Made by a program: the position numbers and the translations under genes
Part shown: piece after piece, positions 47,513 through 55,439 of the stretch
Layout of the letters: every line of letters begins with the position of its first letter
How positions within the stretch are numbered: position 1 is the stretch's first letter
Notes under the pieces: generated by a model
Told to the model about the DNA's origin: nothing
The model's input: only the letters and a program-made list of their open reading frames with translations
The model's database searches: none
DNA from: Streptomyces sp. NBC_00234
Lineage (GTDB): Bacteria > Actinomycetota > Actinomycetes > Streptomycetales > Streptomycetaceae
Direction of reading: 5' to 3'
DNA length: 64,000 bases
Assembly (NCBI RefSeq): GCF_036195325.1
Contig: NZ_CP108101.1
Span: 4,774,001 to 4,838,000, forward strand

Positions 47513-48349
47513 ATGGGAATCCGCAAGTACAAGCCGACGACCCCGGGCCGTCGTGGCTCCAGCGTCGCCGACTTTGTCGAGATCACGCGGTCCACGCCGG
47601 AGAAGTCGCTGGTCCGCCCCCTGCACAGCAAGGGCGGCCGTAACAACGCCGGTCGTGTGACCGTTCGCCACCAGGGCGGTGGCCACAAGCGCGCCTACCG
47701 AGTGATCGACTTCCGTCGTCACGACAAGGACGGCGTGCCGGCCAAGGTCGCGCACATCGAGTACGACCCGAACCGCACCGCGCGCATCGCGCTGCTGCAC
47801 TACGCGGACGGCGAGAAGCGTTACATCGTCGCTCCCCGTGGCCTGTCGCAGGGTGACCGTGTCGAGAACGGTCCGACTGCAGACATCAAGCCCGGTAACA
47901 ACCTGGCGCTGCGCAACATCCCGGTCGGTACGACCATCCACGCCATCGAGCTGCGGCCCGGCGGCGGCGCGAAGTTCGCCCGTTCCGCGGGTGCCTCCGT
48001 GCAGCTGCTGGCGAAGGAGGGCACCATGGCCCACCTTCGTATGCCGTCGGGTGAGATCCGCCTGGTCGACGCCCGCTGCCGCGCCACGATCGGCGAGGTC
48101 GGCAACGCCGAGCAGTCGAACATCAACTGGGGCAAGGCCGGCCGTATGCGCTGGAAGGGCGTTCGCCCGACCGTCCGCGGTGTCGCGATGAACCCGGTTG
48201 ACCACCCGCACGGTGGTGGTGAAGGCAAGACCTCCGGTGGACGTCACCCGGTCTCGCCGTGGGGTCAGAAGGAGGGTCGTACTCGTTCGCCGAAGAAGGC
48301 ATCGAACAAGTACATCGTCCGCCGCCGCAAGACGAACAAGAAGCGCTAG
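47513..48349 (+). CDS. rplB: 50S ribosomal protein L2
   Basis: 278 residues. GIRKYKPTTPGRRGSSV, KGGRNNAGRVTVRHQGGGHK and the C-terminal MNPVDHPHGGGEGKT, whose His lies near the peptidyl-transferase centre. 40 nt after rplW. Confidence 0.97.
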   Translation: MGIRKYKPTTPGRRGSSVADFVEITRSTPEKSLVRPLHSKGGRNNAGRVTVRHQGGGHKRAYRVIDFRRHDKDGVPAKVAHIEYDPNRTARIALLHYADGEKRYIVAPRGLSQGDRVENGPTADIKPGNNLALRNIPVGTTIHAIELRPGGGAKFARSAGASVQLLAKEGTMAHLRMPSGEIRLVDARCRATIGEVGNAEQSNINWGKAGRMRWKGVRPTVRGVAMNPVDHPHGGGEGKTSGGRHPVSPWGQKEGRTRSPKKASNKYIVRRRKTNKKR

Positions 48350-48361
48350 GAGCGGGTTTAG

Positions 48362-48643
48362 ATGCCGCGCAGTCTCAAGAAGGGGCCCTTCGTCGACGGC
48401 CACCTCATCAAGAAGGTGGACGTACAGAACGAGGCAGGCACCAAGAACGTCATCAAGACCTGGTCCCGTCGCTCGATGATCGTCCCGGCCATGCTGGGTC
48501 ACACCATCGCGGTGCACAACGGCAAGATCCACGTCCCGGTGTTCGTCACCGAGTCGATGGTCGGCCACAAGCTCGGCGAGTTCTCGCCGACTCGCACCTT
48601 CCGCGGCCACGTCAAGGACGACCGGAAGTCGAAGCGCCGCTAA
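48362..48643 (+). CDS. rpsS: 30S ribosomal protein S19
   Basis: 93 residues: MPRSLKKGPFVDGHLIKKV, SRRSMIVPAMLGHTIAVHNGK and VGHKLGEFSPTRTFRGH. It contacts S13 in the 30S head. GGAGCGGG precedes ATG 48362. Confidence 0.97.
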   Translation: MPRSLKKGPFVDGHLIKKVDVQNEAGTKNVIKTWSRRSMIVPAMLGHTIAVHNGKIHVPVFVTESMVGHKLGEFSPTRTFRGHVKDDRKSKRR

Positions 48644-48686
48644 GCGCGGGGTGGAAACGACTATGACTTACACCGAAGGGACAACC

Positions 48687-49034
48687 ATGGAAGCCAGGGC
48701 CCAGGCGCGGTACATCCGCGTCACGCCCATGAAGGCCCGCCGAGTGGTGGACCTCATCCGTGGCATGGATGCCACGGAGGCTCAGGCGGTCCTGCGTTTC
48801 GCCCCGCAGGCCGCGAGCGTGCCGGTTGGCAAGGTGCTTGACAGCGCCATTGCCAACGCTGCACACAACTACGACCACACCGACGCCTCTTCGCTGGTCA
48901 TCAGCGAGGCGTACGTGGACGAGGGCCCGACCCTGAAGCGGTTCCGTCCGCGTGCTCAGGGCCGTGCCTACCGGATCCGTAAGCGGACCAGCCACATCAC
49001 CGTGGTCGTCAGCAGCAAGGAAGGAACCCGGTAA
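48687..49034 (+). CDS. rplV: 50S ribosomal protein L22
   Basis: 115 residues from ATG 48687, supported by GAAGGGA nine bases upstream and by the known family start MEARAQARYIRVTPMKARRV. ATG 48663 and GTG 48651 are possible but less likely. The tunnel-lining hairpin is GRAYRIRKRTSHITVVV. Overlaps rpsC by one base. Confidence 0.94.
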   Translation: MEARAQARYIRVTPMKARRVVDLIRGMDATEAQAVLRFAPQAASVPVGKVLDSAIANAAHNYDHTDASSLVISEAYVDEGPTLKRFRPRAQGRAYRIRKRTSHITVVVSSKEGTR

Positions 49035-49873
49035 TGGGCCAGAAGGTTAACCCGCATGGGTTCCGGCTCGGCATTACCACGGACTTCAAGTCCCGTTGGT
49101 ACGCCGACAAGCTGTACAAGGACTACGTCAAGGAAGACGTTGCCATTCGTCGCATGATGACGAAGGGCATGGAGCGTGCCGGTATCTCGAAGGTTGAGAT
49201 CGAGCGCACCCGCGACCGCGTCCGCGTTGACATCCACACCGCCCGCCCGGGCATCGTCATCGGTCGCCGTGGCGCCGAGGCCGACCGCATCCGTGGCGAG
49301 CTGGAGAAGCTGACCGGCAAGCAGGTCCAGCTGAACATCCTCGAGGTCAAGAACCCCGAGGTCGACGCTCAGCTGGTGGCCCAGGCCGTCGCCGAGCAGC
49401 TCTCCTCCCGCGTCTCCTTCCGTCGTGCCATGCGTAAGAGCATGCAGAGCACGATGAAGGCCGGCGCCAAGGGCATCAAGATCCAGTGCGGCGGTCGCCT
49501 CGGCGGCGCCGAGATGTCCCGCTCGGAGTTCTACCGCGAGGGCCGCGTGCCCCTGCACACGCTCCGCGCGAACGTGGACTACGGCTTCTTCGAGGCCAAG
49601 ACGACCTTCGGCCGTATCGGTGTGAAGGTCTGGATCTACAAGGGCGACGTCAAGAACATCGCCGAGGTCCGCGCCGAGAACGCCGCAGCCCGTGCCGGCA
49701 ACCGTCCGGCTCGTGGTGGCGCTGAGCGTCCCGCCGGCCGTGGTGGCCGCGGTGGCGAGCGTGGCGGTCGCGGAGGCCGCAAGCCGCAGCAGTCCGCGCC
49801 GGCAGCCGAGGCCCCCAAGGCCGACGCTCCCGCCGCCGCTGCTCCGGCTGAGAGCACCGGAACGGAGGCCTGA
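49034..49873 (+). CDS. rpsC: 30S ribosomal protein S3, with basic/Pro-Ala tail
   Basis: 279 residues. The N-domain GQKVNPHGFRLGI, the KH domain with GRRGAEADRIRGEL and the C-domain RVPLHTLRANVDYGF are intact to about residue 212. The remaining 65 residues are an Arg/Gly-rich stretch (GGRGGRGGERGGRGGR-like) followed by a Pro/Ala tail, which makes it longer than the E. coli protein (233). Confidence 0.96.
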   Translation: MGQKVNPHGFRLGITTDFKSRWYADKLYKDYVKEDVAIRRMMTKGMERAGISKVEIERTRDRVRVDIHTARPGIVIGRRGAEADRIRGELEKLTGKQVQLNILEVKNPEVDAQLVAQAVAEQLSSRVSFRRAMRKSMQSTMKAGAKGIKIQCGGRLGGAEMSRSEFYREGRVPLHTLRANVDYGFFEAKTTFGRIGVKVWIYKGDVKNIAEVRAENAAARAGNRPARGGAERPAGRGGRGGERGGRGGRKPQQSAPAAEAPKADAPAAAAPAESTGTEA

Positions 49874-49878
49874 CCGAA

Positions 49879-50298
49879 ATGCTGATCCCCCGTAGGGTCA
49901 AGCACCGCAAGCAGCACCACCCGAAGCGCAGCGGTATGTCCAAGGGTGGCACGCAGGTTGCGTTCGGCGAGTACGGCATCCAGGCGCTGTCCCCGGCGTA
50001 CGTGACGAACCGCCAGATCGAGGCCGCTCGTATCGCGATGACCCGCCACATCAAGCGTGGCGGAAAGGTCTGGATCAACATTTATCCGGACCGTCCCCTG
50101 ACGAAGAAGCCTGCCGAGACCCGCATGGGTTCCGGTAAGGGTTCTCCCGAGTGGTGGATCGCGAACGTCAAGCCGGGTCGGGTGATGTTCGAGCTGTCCT
50201 ACCCGAACGAGAAGATTGCTCGTGAGGCGCTTACCCGCGCTGCTCACAAGCTTCCGATGAAGTGCCGGATCGTTCGGCGCGAGGCAGGTGAGTCGTGA
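49879..50298 (+). CDS. rplP: 50S ribosomal protein L16
   Basis: 139 residues: MLIPRRVKHRKQHHPKRSG, AFGEYGIQALSPAYVTNRQIEAAR and RMGSGKGSPEWWIANVKPGR, the loop near A-site tRNA. Five bases after rpsC; ends overlapping rpmC. Confidence 0.97.
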   Translation: MLIPRRVKHRKQHHPKRSGMSKGGTQVAFGEYGIQALSPAYVTNRQIEAARIAMTRHIKRGGKVWINIYPDRPLTKKPAETRMGSGKGSPEWWIANVKPGRVMFELSYPNEKIAREALTRAAHKLPMKCRIVRREAGES

Positions 50299-50522
50299 TG
50301 TCGGCCGGTACCAAGGCGTCCGAGCTGCGCGAACTGGGCAACGAGGAGCTCCTCAACAAGCTCCGCGAGGCCAAGGAAGAGCTGTTCAACCTCCGCTTCC
50401 AGGCGGCGACGGGCCAGCTCGAGAACCACGGTCGGCTCAAGTCCGTCCGTAAGGACATCGCCCGGATCTACACCCTGATGCGCGAGCGCGAGCTGGGCAT
50501 CGAGACGGTGGAGAGCGTCTGA
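50298..50522 (+). CDS. rpmC: 50S ribosomal protein L29
   Basis: 74 residues, two long helices: ASELRELGNEELLNKLREAKEELFNLRFQ and KSVRKDIARIYTLMRE. ATG 50298 is chosen over the adjoining GTG 50295; it overlaps the L16 stop by one base. Binds near the tunnel exit with L23. Confidence 0.95.
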   Translation: MSAGTKASELRELGNEELLNKLREAKEELFNLRFQAATGQLENHGRLKSVRKDIARIYTLMRERELGIETVESV

Positions 50523-50806
50523 TGAGCGAGAAGAATGTGACTGAGACGACTGAGCAGCGCGGTTTCCGCAAGACCCGTGAGGGTCTCGTCGTCAGCGACA
50601 AGATGGACAAGACCGTCGTCGTCGCTGTCGAGGACCGCGTCAAGCACGCGCTGTACGGCAAGGTCATCCGCCGTACCAACAAGCTCAAGGCCCACGACGA
50701 GCAGAACTCTGCCGGCGTCGGCGACCGTGTCGTCATCATGGAGACGCGGCCGCTGTCTGCGACGAAGCGCTGGCGCATCGTCGAGATCCTCGAGAAGGCC
50801 AAGTAA
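50522..50806 (+). CDS. rpsQ: 30S ribosomal protein S17
   Basis: 94 residues. RKTREGLVVSDKMDKTVVVAVED and ARDEQNS-like AHDEQNSAGVGDRVVIMETRPLSATKRWRIVEI. Overlaps rpmC by one base. It closes the S10 cluster; a hairpin-containing 106-nt gap separates it from rplN. Confidence 0.97.
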   Translation: MSEKNVTETTEQRGFRKTREGLVVSDKMDKTVVVAVEDRVKHALYGKVIRRTNKLKAHDEQNSAGVGDRVVIMETRPLSATKRWRIVEILEKAK

Positions 50807-50807
50807 T

Positions 50808-50884
50808 CCCTGAGGGGGTTTCCCCTCAGGACAGTTCCGCCAGGCTCGGTGGGGGTCCGCTCCGTAACGGAGTGGCCCCCGCCG
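50808..50884 (+). terminator. Two hairpins between rpsQ and rplN
   Basis: CCTGAGGGG/CCCCTCAGG (50810-50830) and GGGGGTCC.../GGCCCCC (about 50849-50883). Neither has a T-run, so partial termination or processing at the S10/spc junction is more likely than full termination. Confidence 0.6.
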
Positions 50885-50912
50885 GGAACCGGCAGACGAT
50901 CAGGAGATAGAC

Positions 50913-51281
50913 GTGATCCAGCAGGAGTCGCGACTTCGCGTCGCCGACAACACGGGTGCGAAGGAAATTCTCACCATCCGTGTTCTCGGTGGCTCGGGTC
51001 GCCGCTACGCGGGCATCGGTGACGTCATCGTCGCCACCGTCAAGGACGCAATCCCCGGTGGCAACGTGAAGAAGGGTGACGTCGTCAAGGCCGTCATCGT
51101 TCGCACCGTCAAGGAGCGTCGTCGTCAGGATGGCTCGTACATCCGCTTCGACGAGAACGCTGCCGTCATTCTGAAGAACGACGGCGACCCCCGCGGCACC
51201 CGTATCTTCGGCCCGGTGGGCCGAGAGCTGCGCGAGAAGAAGTTCATGAAGATCATCTCGCTCGCGCCGGAGGTGCTGTAA
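50913..51281 (+). CDS. rplN: 50S ribosomal protein L14
   Basis: 122 residues: MIQQESRLRVADNTGAKEILTIRVLGGSGRRYA and DDNAAV-like FDENAAVILKNDGDPRGTRIFGPVGRELR. GTG 50913 has AGGAGA upstream. It opens the spc cluster and forms part of bridge B8, where RsfS-type factors bind. Confidence 0.97.
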   Translation: MIQQESRLRVADNTGAKEILTIRVLGGSGRRYAGIGDVIVATVKDAIPGGNVKKGDVVKAVIVRTVKERRRQDGSYIRFDENAAVILKNDGDPRGTRIFGPVGRELREKKFMKIISLAPEVL

Positions 51282-51283
51282 GC

Positions 51284-51607
51284 ATGAAGATCAAGAAGGG
51301 CGACCTGGTTCAGGTCATCACCGGTAAGGACAAGGGCAAGCAGGGCAAGGTCATCGTTGCCTACCCTGCTCAGGACCGCGTCCTCGTCGAGGGTGTCAAC
51401 CGGGTCAAGAAGCACACGAAGGCCGGCCAGACCGCTCGCGGTTCGCAGACCGGTGGCATTGTGACGACCGAGGCTCCGGTCCACGTCAGCAACGTGCAGC
51501 TGGTTGTTGAGAAGGACGGCAAGAAGGTCGTTACTCGCGTCGGCTACCGTTTTGACGACGAGGGCAACAAGATCCGCGTTGCCAAGCGCACCGGTGAGGA
51601 CATCTGA
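51284..51607 (+). CDS. rplX: 50S ribosomal protein L24
   Basis: 107 residues with a KOW motif: KIKKGDLVQVITGKDKGKQGKV, then GVNRVKKHTKAGQ. An assembly initiator that binds 23S rRNA early. Two bases after rplN; overlaps rplE by one. Confidence 0.97.
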   Translation: MKIKKGDLVQVITGKDKGKQGKVIVAYPAQDRVLVEGVNRVKKHTKAGQTARGSQTGGIVTTEAPVHVSNVQLVVEKDGKKVVTRVGYRFDDEGNKIRVAKRTGEDI

Positions 51608-52164
51608 TGACTACCACCACAGCGCCGCGTCTCAAGACGCGCTACCGCGAGGAAATCGCCGGCAAGCTGCGTGAGGAGTTCTCGTACGAGAACGTCATGC
51701 AGGTTCCCGGTCTGGTCAAGATCGTGGTCAACATGGGTGTGGGCGACGCCGCCCGCGACTCCAAGCTGATCGACGGGGCCGTCAAGGACCTCACCACGAT
51801 CACCGGTCAGAAGCCGGCCGTCACGAAGGCCCGCAAGTCGATCGCGCAGTTCAAGCTGCGCGAGGGGCAGCCGATCGGCTGCCACGTCACCCTCCGTGGT
51901 GACCGCATGTGGGAGTTCCTGGACCGTACGCTGTCGCTCGCGCTTCCGCGTATCCGTGACTTCCGCGGCCTGTCGCCGAAGCAGTTCGACGGCCGTGGCA
52001 ACTACACCTTCGGTCTCACGGAGCAGGTCATGTTCCACGAGATCGACCAGGACAAGATCGACCGGGTCCGGGGCATGGACATCACCGTGGTCACCACGGC
52101 GACCAACGACGACGAGGGTCGTGCCCTCCTTCGTCACCTCGGCTTCCCGTTCAAGGAGAACTGA
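51607..52164 (+). CDS. rplE: 50S ribosomal protein L5
   Basis: 185 residues: RYREEIAGKLREEFSYENVMQVPGLVKIVVNMGVG, KSIAQFKLREGQPIGCHVTLRGDRMWEFL and RDFRGLSPKQFDGRGNYTFG. Binds 5S rRNA. ATG 51607 overlaps the rplX stop. Confidence 0.97.
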   Translation: MTTTTAPRLKTRYREEIAGKLREEFSYENVMQVPGLVKIVVNMGVGDAARDSKLIDGAVKDLTTITGQKPAVTKARKSIAQFKLREGQPIGCHVTLRGDRMWEFLDRTLSLALPRIRDFRGLSPKQFDGRGNYTFGLTEQVMFHEIDQDKIDRVRGMDITVVTTATNDDEGRALLRHLGFPFKEN

Positions 52165-52166
52165 CC

Positions 52167-52352
52167 GTGGCGAAGAAGGCTCTGATCGCTAAGGCCGCCC
52201 GCAAGCCGAAGTTCGGCGTCCGCGGGTACACCCGCTGCCAGCGCTGCGGCCGGCCCCACTCCGTGTACCGCAAGTTCGGCCTGTGCCGCGTGTGCCTTCG
52301 TGAGATGGCTCACCGTGGCGAGCTGCCGGGCGTGACCAAGAGCTCCTGGTAA
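52167..52352 (+). CDS. rpsN: 30S ribosomal protein S14, zinc-binding short form
   Basis: 61 residues with Cys24-x2-Cys27 and Cys40-x2-Cys43, the zinc (type Z, C+) S14. A zinc-free long form is usual elsewhere in these genomes under zinc control. GTG lies two bases after rplE. Confidence 0.96.
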   Translation: MAKKALIAKAARKPKFGVRGYTRCQRCGRPHSVYRKFGLCRVCLREMAHRGELPGVTKSSW

Positions 52353-52576
52353 TTCTCCTTCGCCCTTTGGGCGTTGGGATTACCCGGAGACTCTCGGTAA
52401 GCATCTGGTCGGCAGGAGCCCCTCCTCGCATGCCGTAGGCTTGTGGGGTTGGGCGCCTGCCGCCCAAGACCGACTTACTACGCCGTAGGTCCCCGCACCG
52501 CACCCGTCCCGCCACTGAGTGGGGAGAGGGATGGCGCATACAGGAAACCCCGGCGAGAGAGGCCGAAGGCCAACTC
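52353..52576 (+). other. rpsN-rpsH spacer
   Basis: 224 nt with a short hairpin CGCCC/GGGCG (52362-52374) and no gene. I see no clear promoter; in E. coli the S8 protein acts near this point, but no matching site is recognised. Confidence 0.5.
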
Positions 52577-52975
52577 ATGACCATGACTGATCCCATCGCA
52601 GACATGCTCACGCGTCTGCGCAACGCGAACTCGGCGTATCACGACGACGTCGCGATGCCGCACAGCAAGATCAAGTCGCACATCGCGGAGATCCTCCAGC
52701 AGGAGGGCTTCATCACCGGCTGGAAGGTCGAGGACGCCGAGGTTGGAAAGAACCTTGTCCTCGAGCTGAAGTTCGGACCGAACCGCGAGCGCTCGATCGC
52801 CGGCATCAAGCGAATCTCGAAGCCGGGTCTGCGTGTATACGCAAAGTCCACCAATCTGCCGAAGGTTCTCGGCGGCCTGGGCGTGGCGATCATCTCCACG
52901 TCCCACGGTCTCCTGACCGGCCAGCAGGCCAGCAAGAAGGGCGTAGGTGGGGAAGTCCTCGCCTACGTCTGGTAG
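52577..52975 (+). CDS. rpsH: 30S ribosomal protein S8
   Basis: 132 residues: MTDPIADMLTRLRNANSAYHD, ILQQEGFI and the C-terminal STSHGLLTGQQASKKGVGGEVLAYVW. ATG 52577 and ATG 52583 are both possible; GAAGGCC fits either. Confidence 0.96.
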   Translation: MTMTDPIADMLTRLRNANSAYHDDVAMPHSKIKSHIAEILQQEGFITGWKVEDAEVGKNLVLELKFGPNRERSIAGIKRISKPGLRVYAKSTNLPKVLGGLGVAIISTSHGLLTGQQASKKGVGGEVLAYVW

Positions 52976-52996
52976 TCGGGAACGGAGGAATAGCTC

Positions 52997-53536
52997 ATGT
53001 CGCGAATCGGCAAGCTCCCCATCCAGGTTCCCGCCGGTGTGGACGTCACCATCGATGGCCGCACGGTCGCAGTGAAGGGCCCCAAGGGCACCCTCTCGCA
53101 CACCGTTGCAGCGCCGATCGAGGTCACCAAGGGTGAGGACGGCGTGCTCAACGTCGTTCGCCCTAACGACGAGCGTCAGAACAAGGCCCTTCACGGCCTG
53201 TCCCGCACGCTGGTGGCGAACATGATCACCGGCGTGACCGCGGGATACAGCAAGGCGCTCGAGATCAGCGGTGTCGGTTACCGAGTCCAGGCGAAGGGCT
53301 CCAACCTGGAGTTCGCCCTGGGTTACAGCCACCCGATCCTCATCGAGGCTCCGGAAGGCATCACCTTCAAGGTCGAGTCGCCCACGAAGTTCAGTGTCGA
53401 GGGCATCGACAAGCAGAAGGTCGGCGAGGTCTCCGCGAAGATCCGCAAGCTGCGGAAGCCCGACCCGTACAAGGCCAAGGGCGTCAAGTACGCCGGCGAG
53501 GTTATCCGCCGCAAGGTCGGAAAGGCGGGTAAGTAA
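52997..53536 (+). CDS. rplF: 50S ribosomal protein L6
   Basis: 179 residues: MSRIGKLPIQVPAGVDVTIDG, GVTAGYSKALEISGVGYRVQ and the conserved RKPDPYKAKGVKYAGEVIRRKVGKAGK end. GGAGGAATA precedes ATG. Lies near the sarcin-ricin loop. Confidence 0.97.
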   Translation: MSRIGKLPIQVPAGVDVTIDGRTVAVKGPKGTLSHTVAAPIEVTKGEDGVLNVVRPNDERQNKALHGLSRTLVANMITGVTAGYSKALEISGVGYRVQAKGSNLEFALGYSHPILIEAPEGITFKVESPTKFSVEGIDKQKVGEVSAKIRKLRKPDPYKAKGVKYAGEVIRRKVGKAGK

Positions 53537-53539
53537 GCC

Positions 53540-53923
53540 ATGGCATACGGTGTAAAGATCGCCAAGGGTGACGCCTACAAGCGTGCCGCCCTCAAGCGCC
53601 GCCACATCCGCGTCCGCAAGCACATCTCCGGTTCGCCGGAGCGGCCGCGCCTGGTTGTGACGCGTTCCAACCGCCACATGGTGGCTCAGGTCATCGACGA
53701 CGTCGCGGGCCACACGCTCGCCTCGGCATCGACCCTGGACGCTTCCATCCGTGGTGGCGAGGGTGACAAGAGCACCCTGGCCAAGCAGGTCGGGGCCCTG
53801 GTCGCCGAGCGCGCCAAGGCCGCAGGCGTCGAGGCCGTCGTGTTTGACCGCGGTGGTAACCAGTACGCCGGGCGGATTGCCGCTCTGGCTGACGCCGCCC
53901 GTGAAGCCGGGCTGAAGTTCTAA
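53540..53923 (+). CDS. rplR: 50S ribosomal protein L18
   Basis: 127 residues: RKHISGSPERPRLVVTRSNRHMVAQVIDD and FDRGGNQYAGRIAALADAAREAGLKF. Binds 5S rRNA together with L5. Three bases after rplF. Confidence 0.97.
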   Translation: MAYGVKIAKGDAYKRAALKRRHIRVRKHISGSPERPRLVVTRSNRHMVAQVIDDVAGHTLASASTLDASIRGGEGDKSTLAKQVGALVAERAKAAGVEAVVFDRGGNQYAGRIAALADAAREAGLKF

Positions 53924-53970
53924 GCCCCGGTTCCTACGCACAGCGGACGTAACAGAGAGAGGTAATTCCA

Positions 53971-54576
53971 ATGGCTGGACCCCAGCGCCGCGGAAGCGGT
54001 GCCGGTGGCGGCGAGCGGCGGGACCGGAAGGGCCGTGACGGTGGCGCAAGCGCCGCCGAGAAGACCGCGTACGTCGAGCGCGTCGTCGCGATCAACCGCG
54101 TCGCCAAGGTTGTGAAGGGTGGTCGTCGCTTCAGCTTCACCGCGCTGGTCGTGGTGGGCGATGGTGACGGCACCGTCGGTGTCGGATACGGCAAGGCCAA
54201 GGAAGTTCCCGCGGCCATCGCCAAGGGCGTTGAAGAGGCCAAGAAGAGCTTCTTCAAGGTTCCGCGTATCCAGGGCACCATCCCTCACCCGATCCAGGGC
54301 GAGAAGGCTGCAGGCGTCGTTCTGCTCAAGCCTGCTTCCCCCGGTACCGGTGTGATCGCGGGTGGCCCGGTGCGCGCCGTTCTGGAGTGCGCCGGCGTTC
54401 ACGACATCCTGTCGAAGTCGCTCGGTTCTTCGAACCCGATCAACATCGTGCATGCGACCGTGGCGGCCCTTCAGGGCCTGCAGCGTCCCGAGGAGATCGC
54501 GGCTCGCCGTGGTCTGCCCCTCGAGGACGTCGCCCCCGCGGCTCTGCTTCGTGCACGTGCGGGAGCGGGTGCGTAA
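53971..54576 (+). CDS. rpsE: 30S ribosomal protein S5
   Basis: 201 residues. The N-terminus is Gly/Arg-rich (AGPQRRGSGAGGGERRDRKG). The dsRNA-binding domain ERVVAINRVAKVVKGGRRFSFTALVVVGDG and GVGYGKAKEVPAAIAKGVEEA follows; VKGG is unchanged at the spectinomycin site. Overlaps rpmD by one base. Confidence 0.97.
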   Translation: MAGPQRRGSGAGGGERRDRKGRDGGASAAEKTAYVERVVAINRVAKVVKGGRRFSFTALVVVGDGDGTVGVGYGKAKEVPAAIAKGVEEAKKSFFKVPRIQGTIPHPIQGEKAAGVVLLKPASPGTGVIAGGPVRAVLECAGVHDILSKSLGSSNPINIVHATVAALQGLQRPEEIAARRGLPLEDVAPAALLRARAGAGA

Positions 54577-54758
54577 TGGCTCGCCTCAAGATCACGCAGA
54601 CGAAGTCGTACATCGGCAGCAAGCAGAACCACCGCGACACACTGCGTTCGCTCGGGCTCAAGCGCCTGAACGACTCGGTTGTCAAGGAGGACCGCCCCGA
54701 GTTCCGCGGAATGGTTCACACCGTCCGCCACCTCGTGACGGTTGAGGAGGTTGACTGA
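54576..54758 (+). CDS. rpmD: 50S ribosomal protein L30
   Basis: 60 residues: ARLKITQTKSYIGSKQNHRDTLRSLGLKRLNDSVVKEDRPEFRGMVHTVRHLV. ATG 54576 shares its A with the rpsE stop. Normal length. Confidence 0.96.
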   Translation: MARLKITQTKSYIGSKQNHRDTLRSLGLKRLNDSVVKEDRPEFRGMVHTVRHLVTVEEVD

Positions 54759-54759
54759 C

Positions 54760-55215
54760 ATGGCGGAGAACAGCCCGCTGAAGGCCCACAACCTCCGGCC
54801 TGCCCCGGGCGCCAAGACCGCCAAGACCCGTGTGGGTCGTGGTGAGGCGTCCAAGGGTAAGACCGCAGGCCGTGGTACCAAGGGTACGAAGGCTCGTTAC
54901 CAGGTTCCGGAGCGCTTCGAGGGTGGCCAGATGCCCCTCCACATGCGTCTCCCGAAGCTCAAGGGCTTCAAGAACCCGTTCCGCACGGAGTACCAGGTCG
55001 TGAACCTGGACAAGCTCGCGACGCTCTACCCCGAGGGTGGAGAGGTCACGGTGGCCGACCTGGTCGCCAAGGGCGCTGTGCGCAACAACCACCTCGTCAA
55101 GGTCCTCGGACAGGGCGAGATCTCCGTGGCACTGCAGGTTTCGGTTGACGCCGTTTCCGGCTCCGCCAAGGAGAAGATTGCCGCTGCCGGCGGCACTGTC
55201 ACCGAGCTCGTCTGA
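54760..55215 (+). CDS. rplO: 50S ribosomal protein L15
   Basis: 151 residues: LKAHNLRPAPGAKTAKTRVGRGEASKGKTAGRGTKG and FEGGQMPLHMRLPKLKGFKN. ATG 54760 lies one base after the rpmD stop with a GAGGAGG site inside rpmD. Last ribosomal gene before secY. Confidence 0.97.
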   Translation: MAENSPLKAHNLRPAPGAKTAKTRVGRGEASKGKTAGRGTKGTKARYQVPERFEGGQMPLHMRLPKLKGFKNPFRTEYQVVNLDKLATLYPEGGEVTVADLVAKGAVRNNHLVKVLGQGEISVALQVSVDAVSGSAKEKIAAAGGTVTELV

Positions 55216-55247
55216 GACAACTCGGACAAGCTGGTGGCCTGAACATC

Positions 55248-55286
55248 CGACCGGGGATGCCTCTCATATGGGGCATCCCCGGTTGG
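55248..55286 (+). terminator. Hairpin between rplO and secY
   Basis: CGACCGGGGATGCC pairs with GGCATCCCCGGTTGG (55272-55286). It has a T-poor tail, so it may only attenuate. A -10-like TAAGGT at 55314-55319 could start a secY transcript. Confidence 0.7.
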
Positions 55287-55439
55287 TCGTTCCTAGGGGG
55301 GCATGGTCGCCGGTAAGGTGGCCAGCGTTGTTGTGTGCTGACCCCCTGGGCGTCCGCCCGGGGACCTTTGACTGTTACCTAATCGTCGATCCTCAAGACC
55401 GTCACCTCTACGCATTGCGCGGGGGTCGCAGGAGGCACC